A DNA stretch of 64,000 nt, from the NCBI RefSeq assembly GCF_024305245.1, contig NZ_JAMWYX010000006.1:1-64000 (forward strand), given 5' to 3'. Shown here one piece after another: positions 7,245 to 17,928 of this stretch; positions within the stretch are counted from its first letter, which is position 1, and each line of letters starts with the position of its first letter. The notes beneath the pieces are model-generated. The model had not been told where the DNA came from. It saw only the letters and a program-made list of their open reading frames with translations, and made no database searches. Made by a program: the position numbers and the translations under genes. This stretch comes from Erythrobacter sp. GTDB lineage: Bacteria; Pseudomonadota; Alphaproteobacteria; Sphingomonadales; Sphingomonadaceae.

Positions 7245-9344
7245 ATGACTGACATGACCACCCGCGCCGGACTCGCCATCGATTCCCGCTTGGCGAGCTT
7301 CCTTGAAGCCGAGGTGCTGAAGCCGCTGGGCCGCGATGCGGACGCGTTCTGGCAGGGATTTGCCGCGCTGCTGGCCGACTTCGCCCCGCGCAACCGGGCG
7401 CTGCTGGCCAAGCGCGAGGAATTGCAGGCTGCGATCGATGCATGGCATGTCGAGCGCGCCGGAAAGCCTCATGATGCAGAGGCTTACAGGGCGTTCCTCA
7501 CAAGCATCGGCTACCTCGTGCCGGAACCGGGCGATTTCACGATCGGCACGCAGAACGTCGATCCCGAAATCGCCACAATGGCTGGCCCGCAATTGGTCGT
7601 GCCGATCCTCAATGCGCGGTTCCTGCTGAATGCCGCCAATGCGCGCTGGGGAAGCCTGTATGATGCCTTTTACGGCACCGACGCGCTCGATGCGCCGCCC
7701 GCGCAGCCAGGCGGTTATGACGAGGCGCGCGGTGCGGCGGTGATCGCCCGCGGGCGGCAGTTTCTTGATGAAACATTCCCACTGGCGAGCGGTAGCTGGG
7801 CAGATTTGACCAGCCGCGAGGCGCTGACGCTGGCCGATCCGGCGCAGTATATTGGTGAGACCGAGAAGGGCCTACTTCTCAGGAACAACGGTTTGCACAT
7901 CGAAGTTGTGTTCGATTCGAGCACTCCGGTGGGCACGACCGACAAAGCAAACATCGCCGACATCATCGTCGAATCCGCGCTGACCACTATTGCCGATTGC
8001 GAGGATTCGGTCGCAGCCGTCGATGGAGAGGACAAGCTGCTCGCCTACTCCAACTGGCTCGGCATCATCCGGGGCGATCTGGAGGAAAGCTTCGAGAAGG
8101 GTGGGCGCACGCTGACCCGCAAACTGGCGGGCGACAAGACCTACACCGCTCCGGACGGCAGCGCCCACGCGCTCCCGGGCCGCAGCCTGATGTTCGTGCG
8201 CAATGTCGGCCACCTGATGACCAATCCTGCAATCCGGCTGGCGGACGGGACGGAAATCCCCGAGGGCATCATGGACGCGGTGTTCACCAGCGCGATCAGC
8301 ACACTCGATGTCGAAGGGCATAGCACGTTCGGCAATTCGCGCTGCGCCAGCATCTACATCGTCAAGCCGAAGATGCATGGGCCTGAGGAATGCGCCTTCA
8401 CCAATGACTTGTTCGATGCAGTTGAGGATTTGCTCAAACTGCCGCGCCACACCATCAAGGTCGGCGTGATGGACGAGGAGCGCCGCACCTCGGCCAATCT
8501 TGCCGCCTGTATCCATGCGGTGCGCGACCGGATCGTGTTTATCAACACCGGCTTCCTCGACCGGACAGGGGATGAAATCCACACCTCGATGCGCGCCGGG
8601 CCGATGCTGCGCAAGGGCGCAATGAAAGGTTCCGATTGGCTCAAGGCTTACGAGGCGCGCAATGTCGCCATCGGGCTGCGCCACGGCCTGTCGGGTAAGG
8701 CGCAGATCGGCAAAGGTATGTGGGCCGCACCCGATCTGATGGGGCAGATGATGGTCGAGAAGATCGGCCACCTGCGCGCAGGCGCCAACACAGCATGGGT
8801 CCCGTCGCCTACCGCCGCGACGCTGCACGCGCTGCACTATCATCAGGAGAATGTGTTTGCGATCCAGCAGAGCCTGCCCGAACCGGCGGGTCTGGATGCG
8901 CTGCTCAGCATTCCGCTTGCCGAGGGCGTCAATTGGTCCGAGGCCGAGATCACCGAGGAACTCGACAATAATTGCCAGGGCCTGCTCGGCTACGTGGTGC
9001 GCTGGGTCGATGCGGGCGTCGGCTGTTCCAAGGTGCCGGACATCAATGATGTGGGCCTGATGGAAGACCGCGCGACCTTGCGCATTTCCTCGCAGCACAT
9101 CGCCAACTGGCTGCTGCACGGGGTGGTGAGCGAGGCGCAGGTGCTGGATTCCCTCGCCCGCATGGCCGCCAAGGTCGATGCGCAGAACGCAGGCGACCCG
9201 CTCTATGTGCCGCTCACCGGCAATCAGGACGGCCCGGCCTATCGCGCGGCGAAGGACTTGATCTTCAAGGGCGTTGACCAACCCAGCGGCTATACCGAAC
9301 CGCTGCTGCATCAATGGCGGCAAGTGGCCAAGGGTCAGGGGTAA
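7245..9344 (+). CDS. glcB: Malate synthase G
   Basis: GlcB condenses glyoxylate with acetyl-CoA to give malate in the glyoxylate shunt and glycolate utilisation. This is the monomeric type: 699 residues, close to the roughly 720 of the family. Recognisable stretches are [63 protein letters not shown] and [18 protein letters not shown], which includes catalytic Arg/Glu/Asp regions. An ATG at 7245 with AGAGGA upstream is used; MTTRAG at 7254 is an alternative. It is divergent from the M20-astAB operon with a gap of about 140 bp. No regulator gene is adjacent. Confidence 0.96.
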   Translation: MTDMTTRAGLAIDSRLASFLEAEVLKPLGRDADAFWQGFAALLADFAPRNRALLAKREELQAAIDAWHVERAGKPHDAEAYRAFLTSIGYLVPEPGDFTIGTQNVDPEIATMAGPQLVVPILNARFLLNAANARWGSLYDAFYGTDALDAPPAQPGGYDEARGAAVIARGRQFLDETFPLASGSWADLTSREALTLADPAQYIGETEKGLLLRNNGLHIEVVFDSSTPVGTTDKANIADIIVESALTTIADCEDSVAAVDGEDKLLAYSNWLGIIRGDLEESFEKGGRTLTRKLAGDKTYTAPDGSAHALPGRSLMFVRNVGHLMTNPAIRLADGTEIPEGIMDAVFTSAISTLDVEGHSTFGNSRCASIYIVKPKMHGPEECAFTNDLFDAVEDLLKLPRHTIKVGVMDEERRTSANLAACIHAVRDRIVFINTGFLDRTGDEIHTSMRAGPMLRKGAMKGSDWLKAYEARNVAIGLRHGLSGKAQIGKGMWAAPDLMGQMMVEKIGHLRAGANTAWVPSPTAATLHALHYHQENVFAIQQSLPEPAGLDALLSIPLAEGVNWSEAEITEELDNNCQGLLGYVVRWVDAGVGCSKVPDINDVGLMEDRATLRISSQHIANWLLHGVVSEAQVLDSLARMAAKVDAQNAGDPLYVPLTGNQDGPAYRAAKDLIFKGVDQPSGYTEPLLHQWRQVAKGQG

Positions 9345-9438
9345 CCCACCGCTGCGGCGCACTGCATGACAAGATGAATCGACCGCTCGCCGGGGCTGAA
9401 CGTGGAACATTCGCCGTCTGGTTCCGGTTGCTCCCGAA

Positions 9439-9873
9439 ATGACGGATGCGGAACTCTCGGTGCTTGCTTGGGGTGTCGGCCTGCTGTTTGCTTACGGCGC
9501 TATTCATCTCGGCGGGCTGGAACTGATCAGGAAGGTGAGGCCTAACGGGAAAGCGCACAGCTCGCTCGGCCTGCTGTTCACCTTCTGGGGGCTGGCCCTG
9601 TTGCACCTGTTCGAAATCGCGCTGGCAGCGGTGTTGCTGGCCTATCTGCTCGCCGAGCCCGGCTATGGCACACTGACCGAAGGCTTCGGCAGTTCGGCGG
9701 CGGATTATCTCTATTTCGCAGGGGTATCGTTCTCCACCCTGGGATATACCCAGCTTGAGGCACACGGGGCGATCCGGTTGCTGGTGATGCTGCTTTCGCT
9801 GAGCGGGTTCATGCTGATCACCTGGTCGGCCAGCTTCATCTACACCATCTGGGGCGAAACCTTCAGGGATTGA
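9439..9873 (+). CDS. Two-TM ion channel (K+-channel pore-loop) protein
   Basis: This 144-residue membrane protein has hydrophobic segments near residues 8-26, 44-68 and 112-132. A pore-loop-like sequence, [18 protein letters not shown], lies near residue 95; STLGYT resembles the K+ selectivity filter (TVGYGD class) but is divergent. It resembles the Ion_trans_2 small potassium-channel family. There is no cytoplasmic RCK/TrkA_N domain. Its 3' end overlaps rsmA tail to tail by 11 bp. Ion selectivity cannot be inferred with certainty because the filter is non-canonical. Confidence 0.7.
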   Translation: MTDAELSVLAWGVGLLFAYGAIHLGGLELIRKVRPNGKAHSSLGLLFTFWGLALLHLFEIALAAVLLAYLLAEPGYGTLTEGFGSSAADYLYFAGVSFSTLGYTQLEAHGAIRLLVMLLSLSGFMLITWSASFIYTIWGETFRD

Positions 9874-10687
9874 GCGCCCGCGCAACCGCCACGAACTCCG
9901 CGACGCTGACCGTCTCGGCCCGGCGTGTCTCGTCGATCCCGAGACTGGCGAGCGCAGGCAACGCGCCCGGCACGCCCTTCAGGCTCTGGCGCAGCATCTT
10001 GCGGCGCTGGCCGAAGGCGGCTTCGGTCAGGCGTTCGAGCGTCCGCGCCGATACGCTCTCGGGCATCGGCGCAGGGGTCAGGTGGACAATCGCGCTCATC
10101 ACCTTGGGGGGCGGGGTGAAGGCGCTGCGGTGGACTTTCATCGCCAAGGCCACCTCGGCGCGCCACTGGGCCAGTACAGCAAGGCGGCCATAGGCATCAT
10201 CGCCCGCCGAGGCGACGATCCGCTCGGCCACTTCGCGCTGGAACATCAAGGTCAGCGATTGCCATTGCGGCGGCCAGTTTTCCCCGCTCAGCCAGCGCAC
10301 GAACAGCGCGGTGCCGACATTGTAAGGCAGGTTCGACAGCACGTGGAACGGCTCGCCGCCCATCAGCGCGCCGTGATCGAGCTTGAGCGCGTCGCCTTCG
10401 ATCACGGTCAGTTGTTCCGGGAAGCTCTCACCCAGTTCCGCCAGTGCAGGCAGGCAGCGGCGATCCATCTCGATCGCGGTCACCTGAGCTCCGGCTTTCA
10501 GCAGCGCCCGCGTCAGCCCGCCGGGGCCGGGGCCGACTTCCAGCACCTTCGCACCCGTCAGATCGCCCGGCAAAGCGGCAATGCGGGCGAGCAATTGTTC
10601 ATCGAGCAGGAAATTCTGCCCCAGCGCCTTGGACGCGGCGAGGCCGTGCCGCTTGATGACATCGCGGATGGGGGGAAGATCAGCCAT
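9863..10687 (-). CDS. rsmA: 16S rRNA (adenine1518-N6/adenine1519-N6)-dimethyltransferase
   Basis: RsmA (KsgA) dimethylates two adjacent adenines in the 3'-terminal helix of 16S rRNA using SAM, a late step of 30S assembly. The 274-residue protein has [18 protein letters not shown] near the N terminus, the SAM motif [16 protein letters not shown] near residue 50, and the [11 protein letters not shown] (NLPY) catalytic motif near residue 120. The ATG at 10687 overlaps the end of pdxA by 8 bp. The order lptD-surA-pdxA-rsmA is also that of E. coli and implies cotranscription. Confidence 0.97.
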   Translation of the reverse strand: MADLPPIRDVIKRHGLAASKALGQNFLLDEQLLARIAALPGDLTGAKVLEVGPGPGGLTRALLKAGAQVTAIEMDRRCLPALAELGESFPEQLTVIEGDALKLDHGALMGGEPFHVLSNLPYNVGTALFVRWLSGENWPPQWQSLTLMFQREVAERIVASAGDDAYGRLAVLAQWRAEVALAMKVHRSAFTPPPKVMSAIVHLTPAPMPESVSARTLERLTEAAFGQRRKMLRQSLKGVPGALPALASLGIDETRRAETVSVAEFVAVARALNP

Positions 10688-11699
10688 GCGCCGCCGCTCG
10701 CGCCGCCACCATATCGGCCGCCATCACGATGGCCGCCAGCATCGCGCCGGGATCGGCCACGCCCTTACCGGCAATGTCGAAGGCGGTGCCGTGATCGGGC
10801 GAGGTGCGGATGATCGGCAGGCCTAGAGTGACGTTCACGCCTTCGTCCACCTCCAGAGCCTTTAGCGGGATCAGTGCCTGATCGTGATACATCGCGAGCG
10901 CCGCGTCATAGGTCGTCCGCATCCGGGGGGTGAACAGCGCGTCGCCCGGCACCGGGCCGAAAGCGTCGATGCCTTCTGCCTGAAGCGCGGCGATGGCGGG
11001 GGCGATAATGCGCGTTTCCTCGTCGCCGAACTTGCCGCCTTCGCCCGCGTGCGGGTTCAGCGCGGAGATGGCGAGGCGCGGGCTGGCGATGCCGAAGTCG
11101 CGGCTCAGGCCCGCCGCGACGATCCGCGCCTTGTGAGTAATCAGATCGGTGGAGAGTAACGTAGGTACTTCGGCGAGCGGCGTGTGAACCGTCAGCGGAA
11201 CGGTGCGCAAACTCGGCCCCGCCAGCATCATCACCGCATCGCGATAGGCCAGACCGCAGGCATCGGCGAGGAATTCGGTCTGGCCGGGATAATCCCACCC
11301 GATTGCTGCCAGCGCGCTTTTGGCGACCGGCGCGGTGACAAGGCCCGATGCGACGCCCGACAGGCTGAACTTCGTCGCCCAGCTGAGCGATGCGAGCGCC
11401 AGCCGCGCGCCTTCAGAACCGGGATTGCCCGGTGCCCACGGCGCGTCCAGACCGGCCATCACCGGCAGGCCCGCGGCCGATGCGAACAGGGCCTCGGCGG
11501 GATCGGCAATCGGCACGATTGCGCAGTCGATGCCCAGCGCTTCGGCGGCGTTGCGCAAGATGTCCGGCCCGCCCACGACGAATGCGGGCGGTGCGCGGCG
11601 TTCCCGCCGCAGGCGCACCCACGCGCCGAGGATCACCTCCGGGCCGATGCCCGCCGGATCGCCCAGCGCGATAGCGAGGGGAGCGGCCTGTGCGCTCAA
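10680..11699 (-). CDS. pdxA: 4-hydroxythreonine-4-phosphate dehydrogenase
   Basis: PdxA oxidises 4-phosphohydroxy-L-threonine in DXP-dependent pyridoxal 5'-phosphate synthesis; it is NAD- and divalent-metal-dependent. The 339-residue protein begins [17 protein letters not shown]. It has [13 protein letters not shown] (metal-ligand His), [15 protein letters not shown] (second His), and [40 protein letters not shown] C-terminal motifs. It starts at TTG (11699), whose TG overlaps the surA TGA stop (TTGA), a coupling signal. An in-frame ATG start would lose the conserved N terminus. Confidence 0.96.
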   Translation of the reverse strand: MSAQAAPLAIALGDPAGIGPEVILGAWVRLRRERRAPPAFVVGGPDILRNAAEALGIDCAIVPIADPAEALFASAAGLPVMAGLDAPWAPGNPGSEGARLALASLSWATKFSLSGVASGLVTAPVAKSALAAIGWDYPGQTEFLADACGLAYRDAVMMLAGPSLRTVPLTVHTPLAEVPTLLSTDLITHKARIVAAGLSRDFGIASPRLAISALNPHAGEGGKFGDEETRIIAPAIAALQAEGIDAFGPVPGDALFTPRMRTTYDAALAMYHDQALIPLKALEVDEGVNVTLGLPIIRTSPDHGTAFDIAGKGVADPGAMLAAIVMAADMVAARAAAHG

Positions 11700-13069
11700 T
11701 TGTACTCGATATAGGCGTCATTGCGCAGATCGCGCAGATAGCGCTGTGCACGCTTGTTGATGCGCTCCTGCTCGATATCATCCATCACTGCGGCAAAGGT
11801 AGGCGCACCGGCATCGGCGGGATCGTCGCGCCCGCACAGCATCAGCACGCGCACGCCTTCCTCCACGCCGCCGAACAGCGGTGTGGTCTGGCCGATCTGC
11901 AGGTTGAGGATGATCGCGCGCAGCTGTTCGGGCAGGCTGGCGGCCTTGATCTGATCATTGGTCACGACCTGTGCCCCGATCGCGGTCGCTCCGGCTTCGA
12001 CATCGCCGCAACCCCGCAGGGATTCGACGAAAGCGCCGAACTCGTTGACCTTGGCTTCGGCCTCTGCTTCCGAAACTCCGGGCTCGAAGTTGATGGCAAT
12101 CTGCTTGAGGTTCAGCAGCGCCTCGTTCGGGTCGGCCATCAGCACCTGCCGCTTGTTGATCAGGTAAATGATCGAAAAGCCGCCGGGGATCTCGATTGGC
12201 CCTTGCAACTGCCCCGCTTGCATCTGCCGGGCGGAGTCCGCCAGTTGCGGCGGAAGCTGCCCGAGCCGGACCCAGCCCAGATCGCCGCCGACGACCGCAG
12301 TGGTCGCTTCGGAGAACTGCCGCGCATAGGCGACAAAGCTGCCGCCCTGCTGGAGTTGCTGCATGATCGCCTGCGCATTGGCCAGCACCGCCTCGCGGTT
12401 TTCGCTAGTGGCCGACAGGTAGATTTCGCCCAACCGGTATTCGTCCGTCCCGCGCGATGCTTCGAGCCGGGCCAGCACGTCGTTCACTTCTTCGGCCGAG
12501 ACATTGACGAACGGCATGATGTTGCGGCGGAGCAGGTTTTCCCACGCGATTTCGCCTTCGATCTGGCGCTTGAGCGAATCGGGCGATGAACCGATCGACA
12601 GCAGATATTCGTCCATCTTCTTCGGCTCGGTGGCGAAGTTCTGGGCCGCGAGCTGCTGGTAGGTCTGCTCCACTTCCTCGCGTACGACCTTCATCTCGGC
12701 TGCTTCGGCGGCCTGCACCTTGAGCGTTTCGTCGATCAGGTTGCGCAGCACCTGCACCCGCAGGCGCAGCAGCTCCTCTTCGGGGATCGGTGCCTCCGAT
12801 GCCGAGGTGACCAGCGCCACGCGCTGATCGATATCGGTGCCGGTGATGACATAGCCGTTCACCACGGCCGTCGCGGTGCGGCGGTCGGGATCGGCATTGC
12901 CGAAAATCGTGACGTCCTCCGGCAGGCCGAAAGGGTTGTTGGCAGTCGGCACGGCAACGGTCTGCGCAGGCGCAGAGGCCGGCACCATGGCGAGGGCGGC
13001 AAGCCCTGCCAGCATCACGCCGCTGCGTGTCTTCAGCCCGGCCTTTTTGGAAAACAGCTTGATTGTCAC
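11696..13069 (-). CDS. surA: SurA-like periplasmic peptidylprolyl isomerase/chaperone
   Basis: SurA escorts unfolded outer-membrane proteins, including LptD, across the periplasm. This 457-residue protein has a signal peptide (about residues 1-36, ending SAPAQ), a SurA N-terminal chaperone domain (AVVNGYVITGTDIDQR, LRNLIDETLKVQAAE) and a parvulin/PpiC domain near residues 200-310 (GGDLGWVRLGQLPPQLADSA). The C-terminal region is extended. It starts at GTG 13069; the nearby ATG at 13077 is out of frame. It lies between lptD and pdxA; the lptD-surA link is functional as well as genomic. Confidence 0.9.
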   Translation of the reverse strand: MTIKLFSKKAGLKTRSGVMLAGLAALAMVPASAPAQTVAVPTANNPFGLPEDVTIFGNADPDRRTATAVVNGYVITGTDIDQRVALVTSASEAPIPEEELLRLRVQVLRNLIDETLKVQAAEAAEMKVVREEVEQTYQQLAAQNFATEPKKMDEYLLSIGSSPDSLKRQIEGEIAWENLLRRNIMPFVNVSAEEVNDVLARLEASRGTDEYRLGEIYLSATSENREAVLANAQAIMQQLQQGGSFVAYARQFSEATTAVVGGDLGWVRLGQLPPQLADSARQMQAGQLQGPIEIPGGFSIIYLINKRQVLMADPNEALLNLKQIAINFEPGVSEAEAEAKVNEFGAFVESLRGCGDVEAGATAIGAQVVTNDQIKAASLPEQLRAIILNLQIGQTTPLFGGVEEGVRVLMLCGRDDPADAGAPTFAAVMDDIEQERINKRAQRYLRDLRNDAYIEYN

Positions 13070-13241
13070 TCGTTCATTCCCGCCTTTGGTAAATCTTCGC
13101 GCGACCCCTCACGCAATATGTGCCGCGGTTGCGTGATCGCGGCTGAACGGAAGCTGAGTTGTGCCGCTCCCGGCACCGGCCTCCGATCTATCGCGACGCG
13201 GCCTTAGCCCGTTTCCTTCGCGCTGCCAATTCGTGCCGGTG

Positions 13242-15539
13242 TTACCGGAAACCGAGGTTGCGCAAGGCAAAGAACACCTGAAACGCGTTGCCGCGCGCCG
13301 CGTCGCCCGCCGAGATGAAATCGCGCCGCCAGGTCGCGCCCAGTTCGATGCAGTCGTCCTGATAGGCGATGCCGAGCCGGGTGCGGATCGGCTCGAACCC
13401 GTCGGGCTGGAAAACCGGATCATCCGCCGCATCGGTGAGGTTGACCACGCCCGACCCGAAGATCGACCATTTGCGGCCGATCGCGATACGTGCGGCGGCA
13501 CGCAGTTCCTCGCGGTCGCGCAGGTCTTCCACCGTCTGGATGTCGCGGTTCAGCTGCAGGTAGCCGAATTCCAGATAGGTGCGGCGCGATCCGATGGTGG
13601 CGTCGATTTCATTGCGGCGCACCGCGAGATTGTCCTTATCGAGCCGGAAGCGGTGCGTGAGGCTAACATAGTCGCGGAACCGTATCTGGGTGCGCCCGAC
13701 GAAGTCCGATACGCGTTCGGACAGGCCGGTGCCGACCGGGAAGATCTGTTCTTCCTGATCATCGAAGCGGTAGGATTGGCCGATTGTGGTCGATACCCGC
13801 CAGCCGGGGCGCTGCAATTCCCAGTCCAGCCCCCAGGTGATGCGGGTGCCGTCCTCGACCCGGTCGTAACCGGGGAAACGGTTGAGCGCGAACAGATTGG
13901 AATCCTCCAGATCGATCGCGCGCGCATCTTCGTTGGGGAGGGCAAGGTTGCGCAGCTTCGGGCTGGCGACGATCTGCACCCGCGGCTTCAACACCTGCGT
14001 GCCGCCGAAGGCCTCGCCCACGAACGGCCATTCGATGTCGATCGCGGCGGTGGCGATGCCGCGGGTGGTCCAGCCCTCTGTGCCGCGATAGCTGGGGGTG
14101 GTGGTGGCAAGGATGTTGTCGGTGTTGTAGATGTCGCCGCGCACCAGCGCGGTCAGCGTCACCACCTGACCCATCCCCGTCAGCCGCTGCAGATCCCACT
14201 GCGCCCCGGCAAAGGCGCGCTGCGTATCCTGCCCGTCGTTGCGCAGCAGGGCTAGGCTGTTGACCTGAAATTCGATGTCGCCGCCCAGCACCGGGTCTTC
14301 GACGATCTGGCGATAGTCGAGCGCGGGCAGGGCCAGCGGCACCTGCCCCTGATCCGCATTGATGCGCAGGGTCTGCGTTGCCCATCCGGCGAGCGAGAAA
14401 TAGGAATCGTCGGTGATGCGTTCGAGATTGATGGTCGAACGCAGCCGGTCGTCACGGCTGAGATCGTAACGCCGCAGGAAGGTGCGGTCGCTGGCAAGCC
14501 GGACCGATGTGGTCAGACTCCATTCGGGCGAAAACTGGAAGCGGCCATTACCTTCGATATAGCCGCGCGGATCGCGTTCGAAGCTTTCCTCGCCGGTGAA
14601 GTCGGTCAGCCGGTCGCTGGCAGTAAGATAGCCGGTGACCTGATAGGCGCCCTTGTCGGTCAGATGCCGCCATTGCGCGCTCGCCATCGGGGCAACGTTG
14701 GAGAACACATAGCCGCCCAGTGTCAGGTCGCGGTTGTCGCCCAGCCGCCAGTAATATTCGCTGGACAGCTCTAGCCCGTTGACCTGGCTGATGCGGAAAT
14801 CGGGAACGAGAAAGCCGGATTCGGCCCCGCCGTCGGTGCGCAGCGCGAGGCCCGGCAGCGGCAGGATGCGCGCGCCGAACAGTTCCAGCATGGCCCCGGT
14901 GAATTCCACCCGCTGGGTGTCCGGGTCAAAGCTCACACGCTTGGCGGTGATGCGCCAGCTGGGATCCTTCGCGCAGCCCTCGGCATCGGTGACGGCGCAA
15001 GCGGTATAGGCCGCATCGGTCAGCAGCGCGACGCCATCCTCGCCCCGTTCGGCCGATCGCGCTGCCAACCGGCCACCGGCGCGCAAGGCGATCAGCAATT
15101 CGGCCATTGCGCCGGTTTCGAAGGTCTCGCTCAGTTCGACCTGATCGGTGAAGAGCTGGTTGCCGGCCTCGTCCACCAGCCGGATATTGCCGGTGGCGAT
15201 GATCTGGCCGGAGCCGCGATCCCACGTCACCGCGTCGGCCCGCACCGATCGATCGTTAGAACGCAGGATGACATTGCCGCGCGCGGTGACGGTATCGGTT
15301 TCGTTGTTGTAATCGAGTTGCTCGGCCTCGAAATCGATCACCGATCCGGCTATTTCGTTCTGGACTTGCAAGGCGGGCGTGGTCGGAGGCGCGGGGGCAG
15401 GGGCATCCTGCGCGGCGAGCGCCGCAGGGGCGGCCAGAAGCACCAACGCCAGCGACAGCCGCGACGCTGCCCCCTGCGCCGGGAAGCGCAAGGCAGGGCG
15501 CGCGGAACTGCGCGATCCGATCGACAAGCCTCCCGACAT
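13242..15539 (-). CDS. lptD: LPS-assembly protein LptD
   Basis: LptD is the outer-membrane beta-barrel that, plugged by the lipoprotein LptE, inserts lipopolysaccharide or lipo-oligosaccharide into the outer leaflet. The 765-residue reading (start 15539) gives a signal peptide ending ALAAQ, then a proline-rich linker. An OstA/LptA-like jellyroll follows (EAEQLDYNNETDTVTARGNV, ADAVTWDRGSGQIIATGN). The C-terminal barrel ends in an aromatic strand, FFALRNLGFR. Three Cys pairs/residues are visible (ACAVTDAEGC, DDC). The frame extends to 15710 but would run into the divergent pepA start. It is the first gene of the lptD-surA-pdxA-rsmA operon. Confidence 0.95.
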   Translation of the reverse strand: MSGGLSIGSRSSARPALRFPAQGAASRLSLALVLLAAPAALAAQDAPAPAPPTTPALQVQNEIAGSVIDFEAEQLDYNNETDTVTARGNVILRSNDRSVRADAVTWDRGSGQIIATGNIRLVDEAGNQLFTDQVELSETFETGAMAELLIALRAGGRLAARSAERGEDGVALLTDAAYTACAVTDAEGCAKDPSWRITAKRVSFDPDTQRVEFTGAMLELFGARILPLPGLALRTDGGAESGFLVPDFRISQVNGLELSSEYYWRLGDNRDLTLGGYVFSNVAPMASAQWRHLTDKGAYQVTGYLTASDRLTDFTGEESFERDPRGYIEGNGRFQFSPEWSLTTSVRLASDRTFLRRYDLSRDDRLRSTINLERITDDSYFSLAGWATQTLRINADQGQVPLALPALDYRQIVEDPVLGGDIEFQVNSLALLRNDGQDTQRAFAGAQWDLQRLTGMGQVVTLTALVRGDIYNTDNILATTTPSYRGTEGWTTRGIATAAIDIEWPFVGEAFGGTQVLKPRVQIVASPKLRNLALPNEDARAIDLEDSNLFALNRFPGYDRVEDGTRITWGLDWELQRPGWRVSTTIGQSYRFDDQEEQIFPVGTGLSERVSDFVGRTQIRFRDYVSLTHRFRLDKDNLAVRRNEIDATIGSRRTYLEFGYLQLNRDIQTVEDLRDREELRAAARIAIGRKWSIFGSGVVNLTDAADDPVFQPDGFEPIRTRLGIAYQDDCIELGATWRRDFISAGDAARGNAFQVFFALRNLGFR

Positions 15540-15698
15540 GGCCTTGCCTATTGCACCGCTCGCGCCTAATCGCAATCGCGTTTGCGGCCTTGTGCGCGCC
15601 TTGTCGGCCCATACGTCGGCAGGTGCAGCCAGCGGCTTTCTTATATCGGGCGGAGCCAAGCGCTGCGCCGGCAGCTTGCCCCTTCCAGCGGAGACACC

Positions 15699-17159
15699 AT
15701 GCAGATTCATTTCACCGCCTCGCCCCCCGCCGATATCCGCCTGCGCGCGCGGATCGTGAATCAGGGTGCCAGCCTTGCCGGGATCGATCAGGCGCTGGTC
15801 GATGGTGCGGCAGCGGCGCGCTTCACTGGCCGTGTCGGTCAGGTGTTCGAAGGTTTCGCCAGCGACGGTGGTACCCTGCGGCGGATCGCGCTCGCGGGCG
15901 CGGGCGAGCCGACTGCGGGCGAGCGGAGGCTCAACCTCGAACGGGCAGGCGCAGGGCTAACCGCCAAGTATCTGGTTTCGGGCGAGACCGCGATGGTGCT
16001 CGACCTTGGCGGCGCGGGGCTTTCTGCAGATGATGCCGCGGCGGTGCTGCTGGGCCTGCGCCTGCGCGGATGGCGGCACGACAAGTATCGCACCAAGCTG
16101 GCGGCGGACAAGCGCCCCAGCCTCGCCACAATCCATGTCACCGGCGCGCCCGACGGCACCGAAGCCGCGTGGCAGCGCGAGGCGGCGCTGGCCAAGGGGG
16201 TCGAGTTCACCCGCGTGCTGGTCGCCGAACCGGCCAACGTGATCTACCCCGCCAGCTTCGTCGCCGCGTGCGAGGAAGCTTTCGCTGGCACCGGTGTTGA
16301 AATCACCGTGCTGGGCGAGGCCGAGATGGAAGCGCTCGGCATGGGCGCGCTGGTCGGCGTGGGTCGCGGCTCGGAACGCGAATCGAAACTGCTCGCGATC
16401 CGCTGGAACGGCGGCGCGGCAGGCGACAAGCCCACCGTGTTCGTCGGCAAGGGCGTGACCTTCGATACCGGCGGTATTTCGCTGAAACCGCCGCCGGGCA
16501 TGGAAGACATGAAGTGGGACATGGGCGGTGCTGGCGCGGTTGCAGGGGCCATGCTGGCGCTCGCAGGGCGCAAGGCGAAGGCCAATATCATCGGCGTGAT
16601 GGGTCTGGTCGAGAACATGCCCGACGGCAAGGCGCAGCGTCCCGGTGACATCGTCACCACCATGAGCGGGCAGACGGTCGAAGTGCTCAACACCGATGCC
16701 GAAGGGCGGCTGGTGCTGTGCGATGCACTGCACTGGGCGCAGGAACAATATGACGCGGCGCGGATCGTCGATCTCGCCACGCTGACCGGCGCGATGATCA
16801 TTGCGCTGGGCAATGAACATGGCGGGATGTTCGCCAATGACGATACGCTGGCCGACCAATTGACCGCAGCGGGCAAGGCCAGCGGCGACAAGCTGTGGCG
16901 GATGCCGCTGGGGCCGAATTACGACAAGCTGATCGATTCGCCGATCGCCGACATCAAGAATGTCGGCCCGCGCGAGGCCGGATCGATCACCGCCGCGCAG
17001 TTCCTCCAGCGCTTCATCAAGAACGGCACCCCGTGGGCGCATCTCGACATCGCCGGCATGGTGTGGGCCTCCAAGCCCGGCCATTCATGGGACAAGGGCG
17101 CGACGGGTTATGGCGTGCGGCTGCTCGACCAGTTCGTGCGGGATGTGGTCGAAGGTTGA
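15699..17159 (+). CDS. pepA: Leucyl aminopeptidase family (M17) protein
   Basis: This is a cytosolic, di-zinc/manganese M17 aminopeptidase, usually hexameric. The 486-residue protein has the catalytic-domain motifs [17 protein letters not shown] (metal-ligand Lys/Asp), [13 protein letters not shown] and the family signature [14 protein letters not shown]. The N-terminal domain is divergent from E. coli PepA, so the DNA-binding role of that protein should not be assumed. Start 15699 follows AGCGGAG; the frame is open to 15582. It is divergent from lptD. holC lies downstream, as in E. coli (pepA-holC), separated here by repeat A and a DUF2256 gene. Confidence 0.95.
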   Translation: MQIHFTASPPADIRLRARIVNQGASLAGIDQALVDGAAAARFTGRVGQVFEGFASDGGTLRRIALAGAGEPTAGERRLNLERAGAGLTAKYLVSGETAMVLDLGGAGLSADDAAAVLLGLRLRGWRHDKYRTKLAADKRPSLATIHVTGAPDGTEAAWQREAALAKGVEFTRVLVAEPANVIYPASFVAACEEAFAGTGVEITVLGEAEMEALGMGALVGVGRGSERESKLLAIRWNGGAAGDKPTVFVGKGVTFDTGGISLKPPPGMEDMKWDMGGAGAVAGAMLALAGRKAKANIIGVMGLVENMPDGKAQRPGDIVTTMSGQTVEVLNTDAEGRLVLCDALHWAQEQYDAARIVDLATLTGAMIIALGNEHGGMFANDDTLADQLTAAGKASGDKLWRMPLGPNYDKLIDSPIADIKNVGPREAGSITAAQFLQRFIKNGTPWAHLDIAGMVWASKPGHSWDKGATGYGVRLLDQFVRDVVEG

Positions 17160-17185
17160 TCGGAAGGGCGCAAATCGGCCTGAAG

Positions 17186-17251
17186 GGCCGCAAGCGCGAC
17201 TGCGCGCCCGCAGCGATGCGACCTTCAGGTCGCGTGAGCGAGGAAGGCAAG
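17186..17251. repeat. Dispersed intergenic repeat, family A copy 2 (reverse orientation)
   Basis: This is the reverse-orientation copy of the repeat found after mscL. Read on the minus strand it gives CCTCGCTCACGCGACCTGAA, then TCGCTGCGGGCGCGCAGTCG and TTGCGG. It lies between pepA and the DUF2256 gene, again within about 30 bp of a stop codon. Confidence 0.75.
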
Positions 17252-17277
17252 GGCGCGGACGCGCCCGCAGGCAAATA

Positions 17278-17424
17278 ATGCCGAAAATGAGGCGCAAATC
17301 CGATCTGCCGACAAAGACCTGCCTCGCCTGCGGGCTGCCTTTTGCATGGCGCAAAAAGTGGGAGCGCGATTGGGACAATGTGAAGTATTGTTCCGACCGC
17401 TGCAGGCGCGGCAAAGGGGGATAG
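17278..17424 (+). CDS. DUF2256 small zinc-finger protein
   Basis: This 48-residue protein has two Cys pairs, CLACGLPF and YCSDRCR, separated by a [15 protein letters not shown] segment, the DUF2256 signature; it is likely zinc binding. It starts at 17278 (ATG), directly after the repeat, and ends 3 bp before the holC GTG start. In many proteobacteria DUF2256 genes accompany cryptochrome/photolyase genes; here the photolyase is about 26 kb away. Its function is unknown. It is short but the motif is distinctive. Confidence 0.88.
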   Translation: MPKMRRKSDLPTKTCLACGLPFAWRKKWERDWDNVKYCSDRCRRGKGG

Positions 17425-17427
17425 CCG

Positions 17428-17862
17428 GTGAAGCTCGATTTCTGGCAGGTCACTGACGATCCGGTCGAAAAAGTCGTCGCCCTGATCGCAAAGCGCGTGC
17501 TCGGCGAGGGCGAGCGGGTGCTGGTGGTGGCCGCCGATGCCGATCAGCGCGCCGCGATCGCCCGCGAATTGTGGCAGGCCGGGCCGGACAGTTTCCTCGC
17601 GAATGGCGAGGCTGACGCGCCCGGTGCCGACCGCCAACCGATTCTGCTGTCGGGCGATCTTGCCGCACCCAACGGGGCGACCCGCCTGATCCTCGCCGAT
17701 GGCGTCTTCCGCGACAGCGAAGGGTTTGCTCGCGTCTTCCTGTTGTTCGCTCCGGACGGTGCGCCCGAAGCGCGAAAGGCATGGCGCGCGCAGGATGGTC
17801 ACGCCGATCTCGAACGAGCCTATTTTGCGCAGGAAGACGGGCGCTGGGTCAAGAAGGGATGA
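17428..17862 (+). CDS. holC: DNA polymerase III subunit chi
   Basis: HolC links the clamp-loader to single-stranded DNA-binding protein in the replisome. The 144-residue protein has the chi fold pattern: MKLDFWQVTDDPVEKVVALIAKRVL, a conserved ERVLVVAADADQRAAIARELW helix-strand unit, and RLILADGVFRDSEGFARVFLLF. It starts at GTG (17428), 3 bp after the DUF2256 stop, with AAAGGGGG as ribosome site. The pepA-holC linkage matches E. coli and supports the call. Confidence 0.92.
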   Translation: MKLDFWQVTDDPVEKVVALIAKRVLGEGERVLVVAADADQRAAIARELWQAGPDSFLANGEADAPGADRQPILLSGDLAAPNGATRLILADGVFRDSEGFARVFLLFAPDGAPEARKAWRAQDGHADLERAYFAQEDGRWVKKG

Positions 17863-17928
17863 GGGCTTGCCGCTGGCGCTGCAATGAGTGATGTTGGCGC
17901 GCTGGACCGGATTTGGGGGAACAGGAAG

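Noticed and set aside
7872..9410. 512-codon minus-strand frame opposite glcB
   Set aside because: Shadow of malate synthase G.
13242..15710. LptD start at 15710
   Set aside because: It would overlap the divergent pepA start at 15699 and place an Arg-rich non-signal leader before the signal peptide; 15539 is used.
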